From Marinibium conchae (lineage in GTDB: Bacteria > Pseudomonadota > Gammaproteobacteria > Enterobacterales > Alteromonadaceae), in assembly GCF_015595035.1 (NCBI RefSeq), contig NZ_JADNRN010000001.1:1426001-1490000 (forward strand): a DNA stretch of 64,000 nucleotides, read 5' to 3'. Positions 7,989 through 20,300 of this stretch are shown piece after piece. The translations under genes were made by a program, and so were the position numbers. The notes under the pieces are model-generated. The model did no database searches. It worked only from the letters and a program-made list of their open reading frames with translations, and was not told the DNA's origin. Numbering within the stretch: position 1 is the first letter of the stretch; every line of letters starts with the position of its first letter.

Positions 7989-10376
7989 TTAATCTCTCAA
8001 AGATGCACTAAAGTTATTTTCCAGCGCTTGCACTACTTTATCGACAGATTTTTGAATATCTGCATCTTCAAGTGTGCGCTCGGAATTCTGCAACCAAATT
8101 GATAAAGCGAGACTCTTATAGCCAGGCTCGATACCTTTACCTTGGTATACGTCGAATAAGTTTAGGTCAATCAAATCAGTTACGCCAAGTTTTTCGATAC
8201 TTTTTAGTAATTTACCAGTATCGACCGTTTCTTTTACTGTAACAGCAATGTCGCGGCGATTCACTGGAAATTTAGAAATTGCTTTGATCCAAGGCAATGT
8301 TCTTGTTGAAATACTAACCAATTCCAACTCAAATGCAAAGGTCTTACCTTGTAATCCTAGTCCTTTTTCAAGTTTAGGATGGATTGCACCAACATAACCA
8401 ATCAGTTTATCGTCTTTAAATACGCCTGCGCATTGTCCAGGGTGGAACGCAGAATGAGTTTCTGCTTTAAATTCAATATTCTGCTCGTTTCTGCTTAGAG
8501 AGAGAATGTTTTCAACAACAGCTTTCGCATCGAAGAAATCAAGTGCTACAGAAGGAATAGACCAATGCTCGTTAGCTCGGTTACCAGACAGGACACCAGA
8601 CAACATATTTTCTTGTACGACACCTGACTTTTCGTGCTCACTTGGAGTGAAACGTAAACCTGTTTCAAATAACTTAATGTTGCTTTGTTGTCGTTTTTGA
8701 TTATACGACAGCGCACCAAGCAAACCAGGTAATAAGCTGACTCTCATGACCGACATATCTGCAGATATAGGATGAGGTAGTACTAAGCCTTGGAGGTCAG
8801 GAAACAACAAAGATTGTTTTTTAGGATCAACAAATGAGTACGTAATCGCCTCTTGGAATCCTTCGTCTACTAATAAGTCTTTAAAGCGATTCAAATCGAT
8901 ACTAGCTTCAGCGCTGTCACACATTTTTAGACTAGCAACAGGGGCTTGATTAGGAATGTTGTTATATCCGTAGACTCGCGCAATTTCTTCTATCAAGTCT
9001 TCTTCAATATTCATATCGAAACGGTATAACGGCGCTACAACTTCCCATCGGCCATCTTGTTCACTGACTTCAAGACCCAAACGATGAAGAATATCGCTCA
9101 CGCGTGCTGAATCGATATTGATCCCCAGTACACGAGCTAAGCGCTCAGCACGTAAAGTAATTTTTGCAGGCGAAGGCACATGCGAAGCGTCTTTGGCTTG
9201 AAATACCGGCCCTACTTCACCACCAACTGCGGCGACAAGTAATTCAGTTGCTCGCTCCATTGCCTGCAATTGTAGCTCTGGATCAACACCACGTTCATAG
9301 CGGTGAGATGCATCAGTATGCAAACCATATTGGCGCGCTTTGCCCATAATCGCATCCGGCGAGAAAAACGCACTTTCTAGGAAAATGTTTTTTGTTTTTC
9401 CACTGACGCCTGAGTGCAATCCGCCAAAAATACCCGCCATCGCTAAGGCTTTATCTTGGTCTGCAATCACTAAAGTGTTCGACTTTAAGGTGACTTCATT
9501 CTCATCCAATAAGGTAAGTTTCTCACCTTCTTCAGCCATTCTTACGACGATATCCCCTGATAGGACGTCGTCGTCAAAAGCATGCATTGGGTGACCAAGT
9601 TCGAGTAATACGTAGTTAGTCACATCGACAACAGCATCAATACTACGAATACCGCTGCGTCGCAGCTTTTCCTGCATCCACAAAGGGCTTGGTTTTGATA
9701 GGTCGACGTTCTTGATAACTCTGCCGAGATAAATCGGGCAAGCTTCAGCTGCCGCTAATTGTATGCCTCGTTGTTCATCGCTAGTCACATTCGCTGGAGT
9801 AATGACGACTTCTTTTACATCAAGTTGATTCAGCACGCCGACTTCTCTTGCGATACCTTTCATACCTAAGCAATCTGCGCGGTTTGGGGTCAAATCGACT
9901 TCGATACTATTGTCGTCCAAGTCGAGATATTCTCTAATGTCTGTCCCAATAGGTGCGTCCGCTGGTAATTCGAGTATACCACTGTGGTCTTCGCCCATAC
10001 CGAGTTCAGAAAAACTGCACAACATACCAAAAGAGGGTTGACCGCGAAGTTTCGCCTTTTTAATTTTAAAATTACCAGGCAGTACTGCGCCAACCATAGC
10101 AACTGCCACTTTTAAGCCCAAGCGACAGTTTGGTGCACCACAAACGATATCAAGTAGCTCATCACCACCGACGTTGATTTTGGTTACTTGAAGTTTGTCA
10201 GCATCTGGATGCTGGCCACATTCAACCACCTCACCGACGACCACACCTGAGAAATCTTCTGCGACCGGCGCTACATCATCTACTTCTAGGCCAGCCATAC
10301 TTAGCTGTTCGGATAACTCGTTTGTAGAGATTGCTGGGTTCACCCACTCTCTTAACCATTTTTCACTGAATTTCAT
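7989..10376 (-). CDS. pheT: Phenylalanine--tRNA ligase beta subunit
   Basis: Large subunit of the (alpha-beta)2 phenylalanyl-tRNA synthetase. At 795 aa it is full length. It begins [17 protein letters not shown], followed by a tRNA-binding EMAP-like domain (about residues 40-150, with [16 protein letters not shown]), the B3/B4 editing domain, the B5 domain and the C-terminal anticodon-binding domain ([13 protein letters not shown]). It follows pheS after 14 bp and precedes ihfA by 4 bp, so the three are probably cotranscribed. No disrupted motif was noticed. Confidence 0.98.
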   Translation of the reverse strand: MKFSEKWLREWVNPAISTNELSEQLSMAGLEVDDVAPVAEDFSGVVVGEVVECGQHPDADKLQVTKINVGGDELLDIVCGAPNCRLGLKVAVAMVGAVLPGNFKIKKAKLRGQPSFGMLCSFSELGMGEDHSGILELPADAPIGTDIREYLDLDDNSIEVDLTPNRADCLGMKGIAREVGVLNQLDVKEVVITPANVTSDEQRGIQLAAAEACPIYLGRVIKNVDLSKPSPLWMQEKLRRSGIRSIDAVVDVTNYVLLELGHPMHAFDDDVLSGDIVVRMAEEGEKLTLLDENEVTLKSNTLVIADQDKALAMAGIFGGLHSGVSGKTKNIFLESAFFSPDAIMGKARQYGLHTDASHRYERGVDPELQLQAMERATELLVAAVGGEVGPVFQAKDASHVPSPAKITLRAERLARVLGINIDSARVSDILHRLGLEVSEQDGRWEVVAPLYRFDMNIEEDLIEEIARVYGYNNIPNQAPVASLKMCDSAEASIDLNRFKDLLVDEGFQEAITYSFVDPKKQSLLFPDLQGLVLPHPISADMSVMRVSLLPGLLGALSYNQKRQQSNIKLFETGLRFTPSEHEKSGVVQENMLSGVLSGNRANEHWSIPSVALDFFDAKAVVENILSLSRNEQNIEFKAETHSAFHPGQCAGVFKDDKLIGYVGAIHPKLEKGLGLQGKTFAFELELVSISTRTLPWIKAISKFPVNRRDIAVTVKETVDTGKLLKSIEKLGVTDLIDLNLFDVYQGKGIEPGYKSLALSIWLQNSERTLEDADIQKSVDKVVQALENNFSASLRD

Positions 10377-10390
10377 TGATAAACTCTGTT

Positions 10391-11380
<990 letters not shown>

Positions 11381-11514
11381 TTATTGCAAATTTAGTTCTG
11401 CATTGTTGCTTAACTAACTCGTCAACAACAAACAGCAATTCAATGACATATTGCTGTTATTTTACATGCTTTTGACTTCATTTACGCAATAAATTTACGC
11501 TTTTAAGCGAATAT

Positions 11515-11691
11515 TTATGGTTGTTTTTTGGGGGTTTCAACAATCGTGTTTCGGTAAGGAAAATAAATGACTCGTTGCGCATTACTATCGCTGTATCCAG
11601 CACTCTCATTCACTTGTGCAATGAATAAGCTACCGTCTTGATACTCGACTAAGAGCTTTTTTGTAAATGCAGATAGTAGAAAAATAAGATC
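11515..11691 (-). pseudogene. Start-less open frame between rplT and pheS, possible gene remnant
   Basis: Between in-frame stops the minus strand reads about 58 codons that look protein-like (LLVEYQDGSLFIAQVNES, then RVIYFPYRNTIVETPKK) but contain no ATG, TTG or usable early GTG; the first GTG is about 25 codons in. The alternation of charged and beta-strand-like residues resembles a real domain fragment. It follows directly after the rplT terminator. It may be a decayed gene or chance; I do not recognise a family. Confidence 0.25.
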
Positions 11692-11700
11692 TTAAGATCA

Positions 11701-11727
11701 AAAAAGCGAGCATCCTGCTCGCTTTTT
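11701..11727 (-). terminator. Rho-independent terminator after rplT
   Basis: Perfect 12-bp inverted repeat AAAAAGCGAGCA / TGCTCGCTTTTT with a 3-base loop, followed on the minus strand by six T. It sits 33 bp beyond the rplT stop and would end the infC-rpmI-rplT transcript. Confidence 0.88.
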
Positions 11728-11759
11728 CAAAAAGAACTTAAACTATTTGTTAATAGATT

Positions 11760-12119
<360 letters not shown>

Positions 12120-12139
12120 TCAGTCTCCTAAGTCTAAGG

Positions 12140-12337
12140 TTATACGTATGGCAACATACGTTGGATAAGAGCAGTATCACTAGTGTGAACCAATTTCTTT
12201 CCACGTAGGTGGCGTTTACGCTTAGAACTCTTCTTGGTCAAAATGTGACGCAAGTGAGACTGTTTACTTTTGAAACGACCAGAAGCAGTTTTTCTAAAAC
12301 GCTTGGCAGCTCCGCTGTTGGATTTCATTTTAGGCAT
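12140..12337 (-). CDS. rpmI: 50S ribosomal protein L35
   Basis: L35 is a small basic protein of the large ribosomal subunit. The 65-residue product reads [14 protein letters not shown] at the start and ends in RMLPYV, with the conserved [16 protein letters not shown] block. It sits between infC (112 bp upstream) and rplT (23 bp downstream), the order found in most bacteria. The 112-bp leader is where the L20 repression site would be expected from E. coli. Confidence 0.97.
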   Translation of the reverse strand: MPKMKSNSGAAKRFRKTASGRFKSKQSHLRHILTKKSSKRKRHLRGKKLVHTSDTALIQRMLPYV

Positions 12338-12449
12338 TGCTAAAACTCCGCATTGTTAATAACTAACTTAGGTTGCAGACCCTGTTAGTGGTTTATGTTT
12401 GCAGCAAGGTGAGTATAGGTGTGCAGGCCAATACTACTTTAGACCGTTA

Positions 12450-12989
12450 CTACTTCTTAAGTGGGGCAAGCACCATGATCATCTGACGACCCTCTACCCT
12501 ATTAGGGAAGGACTCGCAGTTTGCAATGTCCTCTAAATCCTTTTTAACACGATTTAAAAGGTCAATGCCGATCTCTTGGTGAGCCATTTCACGCCCGCGG
12601 AAGCGGATGGTTACTTTGGCTTTATCACCGCCTTCTAGAAAGCGACGCAGGTTGCGCAGTTTTACCTGGTAATCGCCTTCATCAGTGCCAGGGCGAAATT
12701 TAATCTCCTTGACCTGAATTTGCTTTTGCTTCTTCTTCTGTTCTTTCTGTTCTTTGCTCTTTTCGAACAAGAACTTCCCGTAATCCATTACTTTGCATAC
12801 GGGCGGCTTTGCATTGGGGCTAATTTCAACTAGGTCTAAGCTTGCTTCGAGAGCAATGCTTTGAGCCTCAGACAGTGTCACAATACCAGCTTGTTCACCG
12901 TCTTTACCAATTAGTCTTACTTCAGTACCTGTAATTTCATCGTTAATTCGAGCTTTGTCGCTCTGAGCCTTATTATTAGCGCCTTTAAT
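12450..12989 (-). CDS. infC: Translation initiation factor IF-3 with AUU start codon
   Basis: IF-3 keeps the 30S subunit free, checks the start codon and rejects non-standard initiation. The N-domain ([19 protein letters not shown]), basic linker ([19 protein letters not shown]) and C-domain ([19 protein letters not shown]) are all present. I place the start at an ATT at 12989: GGAGG (12998-13002) is then 8 bases upstream, and the N-terminus reads (M)KGANNKAQ, aligning with E. coli IF-3 (M)KGGKR, which also uses AUU. A TTG at 13004 and an ATG at 12995 are in frame but overlap or sit one base from the Shine-Dalgarno sequence. The resulting 179 aa is normal length. The AUU start implies autoregulation, as in E. 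coli. Confidence 0.95.
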   Translation of the reverse strand: MKGANNKAQSDKARINDEITGTEVRLIGKDGEQAGIVTLSEAQSIALEASLDLVEISPNAKPPVCKVMDYGKFLFEKSKEQKEQKKKQKQIQVKEIKFRPGTDEGDYQVKLRNLRRFLEGGDKAKVTIRFRGREMAHQEIGIDLLNRVKKDLEDIANCESFPNRVEGRQMIMVLAPLKK

Positions 12990-12997
12990 TTGCATTT

Positions 12998-13002
12998 CCT
13001 CC
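12998..13002 (-). promoter_or_regulatory. Shine-Dalgarno sequence that fixes the infC AUU start
   Basis: GGAGG on the minus strand is separated by 8 bases from the ATT at 12989-12987. The ATG at 12995-12993 is too close to it to be used efficiently, which decides the start in favour of AUU. Confidence 0.75.
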
Positions 13003-13094
13003 AAAACATTAAAAGATGCCGAGAAGCAATCGACATTAAAATAGTCGCATGGCTCCTCGAAACCGCATTATTATACCTATATTTTCAATTCCTG

Positions 13095-15011
13095 CTATGG
13101 AATTTTTTTACTTTTAATTTCTTCTTGTAAAAGTAAGACCAACTCACTGACTGGCATCGACCCTAGGTCAAGCCCTTTACGCGTTCTTACCGCTACCATA
13201 CCTGAGTCTTTTTCTTTGTCACCAACAACTAAAAAGTAAGGTACTTTACGTAAGGTATGTTCACGAATTTTGAACCCAATCTTCTCATTTCGTAAATCGG
13301 ATTTGACCCGTATTCCAGCCGCTTTTAATTCGGCAACAACACCATTAACGTATTCAGCTTGGCTATCTGTGATATTTGCAACAACTGCTTGAACAGGAGC
13401 AAGCCACAATGGATATGCACCCGCGAACTCTTCCGTCAAAATACCAATAAAGCGTTCGAGCGAGCCCAATATTGCTCGATGGATCATTACCGGCGTTTTA
13501 CGCTCGCCGTCTTCAGCAACATAAGTCGAGCCCAGGCGTTCTGGCATAGAGAAGTCTAATTGAACCGTTCCACACTGCCACGCTCGCTCGAGGCAATCGT
13601 ATAAAGTAAATTCAATTTTAGGGCCATAGAAGGCACCTTCACCAGGTAAATATTCAAAATCGATATCGTTTGCCTTCAACGCATCAGCAAGTTCTTTCTC
13701 GGATTTATCCCAAACCTCATCAGCCCCTACTCTCTTTTCAGGCCGCGTAGATAGTTTCACTGCGATATTGGTAAAGCCGAATGCTGCGTAAGTATCGTAC
13801 ACCATTTTAATACACTTACTTACCTCATCAAGTACTTGATTTTCAGTACAGAAAATATGCGCATCGTCTTGTGTAAACCCTCGTACCCGCATAAGACCAT
13901 GCAAGGAGCCACTTGGCTCGTTTCTATGACAGCAACCAAATTCCGCCATTTTCAGAGGTAAATCACGATAAGACTTCAAACCTTGATTAAATATTTGAAC
14001 ATGCCCCGGACAATTCATTGGTTTGATGGCGTACTCACGTTTTTCAGACTCGGTTGTGAACATATTTTCGGCGTATTTGTCCCAATGGCCTGATTTTTCC
14101 CAGAGGGAACGGTCCATCATCAAAGGTGCTTTTACTTCGTCGTAGTCATACTCGCGCAGCTTCTCGCGCACGAATTTCTCCAACTCAGTATAAATCGTCC
14201 AACCGTCGTTATGCCAAAACACCATACCTGGGGCTTCATCCTGCCAATGCCACAAATCCAAGGATTTCCCTATTTTTCTGTGATCGCGTTTTTCGGCTTC
14301 TTCCAAGCGTTGTAGATAACCCTTAAGCTGTTTTTTATCTGCCCAAGCTGTGCCGTAAATCCGCTGCAACATTTTATTATCACTATTGCCACGCCAATAA
14401 GCGCCAGCCACTTTCATTAATTTAAAATGTTGGCAGAACTTCATATTTGGGACATGGGGCCCGCGGCACATATCAATATATTCTTCATGATGATACAACG
14501 CTGGTTGATCGTCTTTTGCGATGTTCTCATCAAGAATTTGCATTTTGTACATCTCATCTCGCGACTCAAAAGTATCTCTTGCAACTTGCCAGTTGACTAC
14601 TTCTTTAACCACTGAATAACTCGTTTTCGCGAGTTCTTTCATTCGTTTTTCGATTTTGTCGAGGTCGTCTTGATTAATAGCGTGGTCAATATCAACATCA
14701 TAATAAAAGCCATTATCGATGGTAGGCCCAATTGCCATTTTCACATCGGGGTAAAGCTGTTTAATTGCATGACCGATCAGGTGGGCACATGAATGGCGTA
14801 TTATCTCTAAGCCTTCGTCATCTTTTGCTGTAATAATTTGCAGAGTTGCGTCGTCTTCAATCATGTCGCAAGCGTCTGCTAATTTGCCATTAATTTTACC
14901 GGCAATGGTGGCCTTTGCTAGACCTGGACCGATATCCGAAGCGACATCGAGGATTGAAACAGACTTGTCGAAAGTACGCTGACTTCCATCGGGGAGTGTA
15001 ATGACTGGCAT
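13095..15011 (-). CDS. thrS: Threonine--tRNA ligase
   Basis: Class II synthetase that charges tRNA-Thr and edits Ser-tRNA-Thr. The product from the ATG at 15011 (638 aa) starts [18 protein letters not shown], as in E. coli ThrS; the frame is open 8 codons further but those lack homology. Domains in order: TGS-like N1 (1-60), editing N2 domain with [14 protein letters not shown] and the MCRGPHVPN motif (60-240), catalytic core with [10 protein letters not shown] and [21 protein letters not shown] (zinc-binding Cys and motif 2), and the C-terminal anticodon-binding domain ([15 protein letters not shown]). It is the first gene of the thrS-infC-rpmI-rplT block. Its leader contains a tRNA-Thr-like hairpin, so it is probably autoregulated at translation. 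Confidence 0.98.
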   Translation of the reverse strand: MPVITLPDGSQRTFDKSVSILDVASDIGPGLAKATIAGKINGKLADACDMIEDDATLQIITAKDDEGLEIIRHSCAHLIGHAIKQLYPDVKMAIGPTIDNGFYYDVDIDHAINQDDLDKIEKRMKELAKTSYSVVKEVVNWQVARDTFESRDEMYKMQILDENIAKDDQPALYHHEEYIDMCRGPHVPNMKFCQHFKLMKVAGAYWRGNSDNKMLQRIYGTAWADKKQLKGYLQRLEEAEKRDHRKIGKSLDLWHWQDEAPGMVFWHNDGWTIYTELEKFVREKLREYDYDEVKAPLMMDRSLWEKSGHWDKYAENMFTTESEKREYAIKPMNCPGHVQIFNQGLKSYRDLPLKMAEFGCCHRNEPSGSLHGLMRVRGFTQDDAHIFCTENQVLDEVSKCIKMVYDTYAAFGFTNIAVKLSTRPEKRVGADEVWDKSEKELADALKANDIDFEYLPGEGAFYGPKIEFTLYDCLERAWQCGTVQLDFSMPERLGSTYVAEDGERKTPVMIHRAILGSLERFIGILTEEFAGAYPLWLAPVQAVVANITDSQAEYVNGVVAELKAAGIRVKSDLRNEKIGFKIREHTLRKVPYFLVVGDKEKDSGMVAVRTRKGLDLGSMPVSELVLLLQEEIKSKKIP

Positions 15012-15028
15012 AAAATTCCTATACAGTG

Positions 15029-15049
15029 GTGACACCTACGATGTGCCAC
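15029..15049 (-). promoter_or_regulatory. thrS translational operator: tRNA-Thr anticodon-arm mimic
   Basis: On the minus strand, GTGGCAC and GTGTCAC pair into a 7-bp stem (one G-U) closed by a 7-base loop ATCGTAG. CGU occupies loop positions 3-5, preceded by U and followed by A, exactly as a Thr(CGU) anticodon would be. The stem ends 17 bases before the thrS ATG, next to the AGGA ribosome-binding site. This matches domain 2 of the known E. coli thrS operator, which ThrRS binds to repress its own translation. Confidence 0.75.
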
Positions 15050-15089
15050 TTGATATTTTTCGTCGAAATTGACGTATAAATAATTGGTT

Positions 15090-15114
15090 GTGCTAAGTTA
15101 ATTGTAGTTAGCGC
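15090..15114 (-). promoter_or_regulatory. Upstream hairpin of the thrS leader (possible operator domain 4)
   Basis: Arms GCGCTAA and TTAGCAC can pair at 6 of 7 positions around an 11-base loop. It is separated from the anticodon-like hairpin by about 40 bases of AT-rich sequence, as domains 2 and 4 are in the E. coli thrS operator. The stem is imperfect. Confidence 0.4.
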
Positions 15115-15201
15115 GACCGGCGTGTTATGCCAAATTATACAGACATGCATCGCATTCTTGCAATTGCTTGTTCACATTAAACGAGAGATGGTTGGGAAAG
15201 C

Positions 15202-15870
15202 ATGTGTAAAATACATTATCAGCGGGCTTATCACCGCACATTGCTCTGGCTAGCCTTTATCTTTATTAGTATACAAAGCGCTTCAGCAAAAGAGCCTCAG
15301 CCGGGTGATACTAATGGGATCTACACAGAAGCCATTGTTGAAGCTAAGCGTTGGCACGTTGAAGCCTCGATGAGTGTATCGATGACAGCACAACAGTTTG
15401 TTAATGTATTGAACCGTTCGCCTCACGATTGTACTTGGTTACAAAACTGCAAATCAGTGCATCTGTTGGCTACACCCTCGGAAAACAGTCAAATAATCGC
15501 GACCCGTTTTGACAGTCCTTGGCCACTAAATGACAGAATCATGATAACTCGAGTTGTCGTTACTTTTTCTAATGATGGGCGCAGTGTTATCGTTAGCATT
15601 GATTCAAAAGGCTTGAGCAACTCAAGCTTATTAAATGAAAGCGGCGCTATTGGTCCAGAAAGTGCGCCTTATGTTCTTGTAAATAAACCGTCGGGAGTAT
15701 GGAAGCTTAGCAGTACAGTGAATGGACATAATATACTCAGTTACAAAGGTTCAGCAGAAAAAGACCGAGGCTTCCCGCTATTTCTATTGTTACGGCACCT
15801 ACGACATTCAACCCTATCAACATTTCAAAATCTAAGAAAACTTGATGAATACTATGCGCAAACTCAATAA
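15202..15870 (+). CDS. START/SRPBCC-domain secreted protein
   Basis: This 222-residue protein has a signal peptide (cleavage near SASA-KE, about residue 29) and then a START-like lipid-binding fold. Visible family marks are RWHVEASMSVSM, the motif CTWLQNCKSVHLL near residue 78, FDSPWPLNDRIMITR near residue 105 and the C-terminal pattern around WKL..NGHNILSY and FQNLRKLDEY. Related gammaproteobacterial proteins are annotated only as START domain-containing; ligand unknown. The segment where most relatives have a DPGG-like motif is altered here. Its stop lies 26 bp inside the following DUF3080 lipoprotein gene, so the two are probably translated together. It diverges from thrS. Confidence 0.75.
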   Translation: MCKIHYQRAYHRTLLWLAFIFISIQSASAKEPQPGDTNGIYTEAIVEAKRWHVEASMSVSMTAQQFVNVLNRSPHDCTWLQNCKSVHLLATPSENSQIIATRFDSPWPLNDRIMITRVVVTFSNDGRSVIVSIDSKGLSNSSLLNESGAIGPESAPYVLVNKPSGVWKLSSTVNGHNILSYKGSAEKDRGFPLFLLLRHLRHSTLSTFQNLRKLDEYYAQTQ

Positions 15871-16858
15871 TTTAGCTCTTTTCATTGTTACAAGCTTAAT
15901 GTTAACGGCATGTTCTAAGCATCAAACTTTACCTTCTAGCCTCAACAACTATCACGAGCGAGTTTACTCGGTGATGGACTTACCCTACGAGTCATTGTCT
16001 GTAGACGTCGATTTACAAGCGCCGACAAAAAGTGAATTACGCAGATCAATTGCCGATCTTAATATAAATATGCGGGAATTTTACGCCATTGAAGGCTGTA
16101 ATCTAAAAACCATTATTGCTGAACGAAATACTGCACTGGGCAAAACACAGCTGCCCTCGAGTCGCTTGCTCTATGAGTGGCAAATAATCGAAGCCTTAAA
16201 GGCGTGTGAATTAAACGCGAATCAAGCACTACCGCAATATTTGCAACTAAAAGTTACTGAATGGCGAGCATTAAAAGAAAGTAGCTTCGGTGCTAATTGG
16301 GCAAATATGCTCACTCAAAGTGATGAAAGTTATCTAGCATTTACACGCTCAGGGGGGTTTATAGACGGAAATAACGATGATAACTTCACGCAAGCAAAGA
16401 TAGATCTGAACACCTTAGTTTACGCAGAAAGCGACCCCAAAAAATACCTCTCAAATCTAGAGAACACTCTTAAGAGCGCAGAACAACATCGATTTTTTGC
16501 TCGTCATTGGCGCTCTCAAATATTGATAACTCAATACATGGAAAAAATGACGGAAGACATAAGTACGTGGAATGATTCATTTATATGCAAAAGTAGAAAG
16601 GACAAAAAGAAATTAGAGATCATTAAGAATGTCTTTACTCTTTTCTTCGTGCAAGAGATACAACCCATTGCCTCTCAAATTAACCACTACCAATATCAAT
16701 TAGATGACTTATTCGCTACTCTAATCAAAAATGACCAACTTCCTGATGTTTTTCAAGAATGGCTGCACAAAAAATCGTCAATAATATTTAGCGATTACAA
16801 AAAGGCAACTAGAGAGCATGTTGAGTTGTGGCAAGCCCTTCTTTCGAAATGCAAATAA
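15845..16858 (+). CDS. DUF3080-family lipoprotein
   Basis: The product (about 337 aa) has a lipoprotein signal with lipobox LTAC near residue 22 and is predicted to be helical. The segments REFYAIEGCNLKTIIAERN and PSSRLLYEWQIIEAL are characteristic of DUF3080, a family of unknown function found in Shewanella, Pseudomonas and relatives. I chose the ATG at 15845; an ATG at 15854 is possible, and a TTG precedes at 15842. The gene overlaps the end of the START-domain gene. After it come 444 bases without a protein gene, which hold tRNA-Val. Confidence 0.8.
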   Translation: MNTMRKLNNLALFIVTSLMLTACSKHQTLPSSLNNYHERVYSVMDLPYESLSVDVDLQAPTKSELRRSIADLNINMREFYAIEGCNLKTIIAERNTALGKTQLPSSRLLYEWQIIEALKACELNANQALPQYLQLKVTEWRALKESSFGANWANMLTQSDESYLAFTRSGGFIDGNNDDNFTQAKIDLNTLVYAESDPKKYLSNLENTLKSAEQHRFFARHWRSQILITQYMEKMTEDISTWNDSFICKSRKDKKKLEIIKNVFTLFFVQEIQPIASQINHYQYQLDDLFATLIKNDQLPDVFQEWLHKKSSIIFSDYKKATREHVELWQALLSKCK

Positions 16859-16955
16859 AAAGTTAAATTTTTTGAGTAAATTACAATCATGTTGTGCTAA
16901 CGTCATAGAATGAACGGTAGAGATACATCGTTGATGACAACACAGTATTGAAAAT

Positions 16956-16971
16956 GCCTTATCGACAAGGC
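16956..16971 (-). terminator. Weak terminator-like hairpin after tRNA-Val
   Basis: GCCTT and AAGGC arms with a 6-base loop, followed on the minus strand by a short ATTTTC tract. The stem is only 5 bp, so this is a modest candidate for the end of the tRNA transcript. Confidence 0.35.
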
Positions 16972-17003
16972 CTCATTCATGGCACAGCTTGTGTAAAAAA
17001 GAG

Positions 17004-17080
<77 letters not shown>

Positions 17081-17302
17081 ATATATCGTACTAGGGTTGA
17101 AATTGCGTTGTACAAAACCTTAGCGGGTTTGTTGTCGAGTAGTTAATCGAATATTAATCGAGTGCTTACAACGATAACGCTAGTCGTGTGTCGATTTATG
17201 ATCAATTAATTATCGCGACATAGTCTGTACAAATCGGCGCGTATGATAACGATGAGCTAAACATAGCGCAAGTGATTTTTAAATTTATGTGAGAAGTAGA
17301 AC

Positions 17303-20300
17303 TTGACCACTGCAATTGTCAAACAAGTAAATAAAACTAAGCGGCTCGTAGTTGTTGTATCTACGGTTATTCTATTAGTCTTAGTTGGTTTAGTATTCAC
17401 CAAAATCGCGTTAGAAAGAATTCAGCAAGGAGTTAGAGCTGAATACGGTGAATCTCTTAATGCCGTTATGGGGACCACCGAAGCGGCCTTGATTTTTTGG
17501 ACGGAACAGCGAAAATCAGAAGTTCTACGAATCGCTGAAAATGAAGTGGTAAGTTCATTAACCTATGACCTGAACTACAATTATGAATTAAAGGATGCTG
17601 GCAGCCTTGCGGCGGTGCGCGAAACTTCACTCTTATACATTAGTACTATTGATAACCTTCAAAGTCATGATGGCTTTCAAATTTTATCTGTAAATGGCAA
17701 TGTACTCCTATCGTCAAATGGTAGTAACGAACTCAGAGCAAGTGATATTCATAAGAGTTATCCTAAAGCGATAAACAAAGCACTTAACGGGCAAACATTT
17801 TTTCTTCCCCCTATTCAAACCTCACTTGACGGCGAGACCACGCGAGCAACGGCATTTTTTCTAGCGCCCATTTACTATGAGAATCGGGTAGTTGGTATCA
17901 TCGCTTCTGCCCACTACCCCGAAAATGAGCTCTCTCGAATTATGTCTTTAGGGCGCATGGGAAAATCAGGCGAGTCTTATCTGTTGGATAGAAACGCTAA
18001 TTTAGTGTCGCGTTCTCGATTTTTAGACACCTTAGTCGACATTGGAATAGTTGAGCGAGGAGAGTCAGAAATATTAAAAGTGTCGCTTAGAGTACCTCTT
18101 TCGCAAGACGAAAATAATGGTCTTACGCAAATGGCAAGAAGCCTAACTGAATTTGAATCTGCTCAGAACCTCGATGGATATTTCGACTATCGAGGAGTCA
18201 GTGTAATTGGTACTTGGAAATGGTTGCCCGAACTCAGTTTGGGTATTGCCACTGAGATCGACCTTGCCGAAGCAAGCCTTCCCTATAATCGAAGCCGTGA
18301 CACGATAATACTACTGGTTATTTCGAATATTGTTGTCGCAATATTATTGCTTTCTTTACTCCTCTTTATCAGCAATAAAGCACAGTTGAGACTTCGCAAA
18401 GCGGCAGCGGATTTAGAAAACAAGGTGAAAGAAAGAACTCAAGAGCTTGAAGCTTCTTCAAAAGTGATAAATAGTGAAAGAAGAATGCTACAAAGCATTT
18501 TGGACAATATCCCTGATCCCATATTTTGCAAAGAAAGTGATGGCACCTATATTCGCGTAAATAAATCTTTCGTTGAGCTTACTGGTCGCAGTGCTGTAGA
18601 GATAATTGGTAAGAACGACAAAGAGCTTTATGATCAAGAGGATGCCGAATTTTTCATAAAAGACGACGAAAAACTACTACTCACGGGCACAACACATGTT
18701 GTGGAGCGACCGACAACAGATGCGTTTGGCAACACCGTACTTTTCGAAACCAGGAAAACTCTTATTGCTTATAAAGACGGGGAACACCCGGGTATTTTGG
18801 GAATTAGCCGAGATATTACTGATCGAAAGCGCTTTGAAGAGGCGATGCTCAATGCAACACGCTCGGCACAAGAAGCCAGCAGTGCGAAAAGTGAGTTTTT
18901 AGCGCGGATGTCGCATGAAATTCGGACGCCGATGAACGGTGTGTTAGGAATGATTGACCTAGTTTTAGATTCGCACTTAAATTCTGAGCAAAAACACAAA
19001 CTTAAAGTAGCCAAAAATAGTGCCGCTAGCCTATTAACCATTATTAACGACATCCTTGATTTTTCTAGAGTAGAAGCAGGAAAGTTAGCGCTAGAGAGTA
19101 TCGATTTTAATTTAGGCAATCAAATAGAAACCATCGCGCAGTCGATGGCTTTGCGTTGCGACTCAAAGGGTGTCGAGCTCATTGTCGATATTACTGCAGT
19201 TGAACAAAGCATGGTCGTTGGTGACCCTGTGCGCTTGCGCCAAATACTCACAAATCTCATCAACAATGCAATAAAGTTCACCGACAAAGGGCAAATAGTG
19301 GTTAGGGCCAAGGCAGTTAATGACAATGGCGAAACCAAAGTTGAGTGTAGTATAGAGGACACTGGTATTGGAATTCCACAGGAAAAGCTTCACTCTCTGT
19401 TCGACTCATTTACACAAGTAGACAGCTCAACAACTCGCTTATATGGCGGTTCAGGTCTGGGGCTTGCTATTTGCGAGCGACTCGTCGATTTGATGGGAGG
19501 AGAAATACAAGTTGAATCTAGGGAAGGAAATGGAAGTAAATTTACCTTCACGCTTACCTTCGTTACCAGCTCCCTTGAAGAAAAACCCATGCCGCAATCG
19601 AATATCTCTGATTGGAAAGTGCTCGTCGTAGACGATAATGAAACCAACCTTGAGATTTTAGAGAACCAATTGAGAAGTTGGAAGCTTACTCCTATCATAG
19701 CCAACAGCGCTTCGACCGCTCTAGAAATACTCTTTAACGAGATGCCGGAACTCGACCTTGTTATCACCGACATGAATATGCCTCACAAAGATGGCCTAAC
19801 TCTTGTAAGTGACATCAAGCTGTTAGACAAATACAAAGACACTAAAATAATGATGTTGAGTTCAATGTCATTTCAAATGAGTAGTGACGAGTTCAAATCG
19901 TTGGGGCTCGACGCTTGCCTGATGAAACCGGTTGGCACCTCTGAATTATTTAATTCACTGTCGCTCCTATCACGCGATGAAGAATTCATATCTGAGAGCA
20001 CGCTCCTGTCGTACACAAATAATGAATCTTTAACTCCTGTCGTCTGGCCTAAGTATCACAAAGTGCTAATTGTTGAGGATAATCCCGTTAATCAGCTCGT
20101 TGCCGAAGGATTAATGAATAAATTCGGCTTGCAATATGGGGTTGCAGTGGATGGAAAAGTAGCTATTTCGACGCTCTCTGAAAGTGAAGCAGATCAACCT
20201 TTCACACTGATTTTAATGGACTGTCAAATGCCTATTATGGATGGATATCGAGCGTCTGAGATTATTCGTTCAGGTGGAGCAGGAGAACGCTACATTGATA

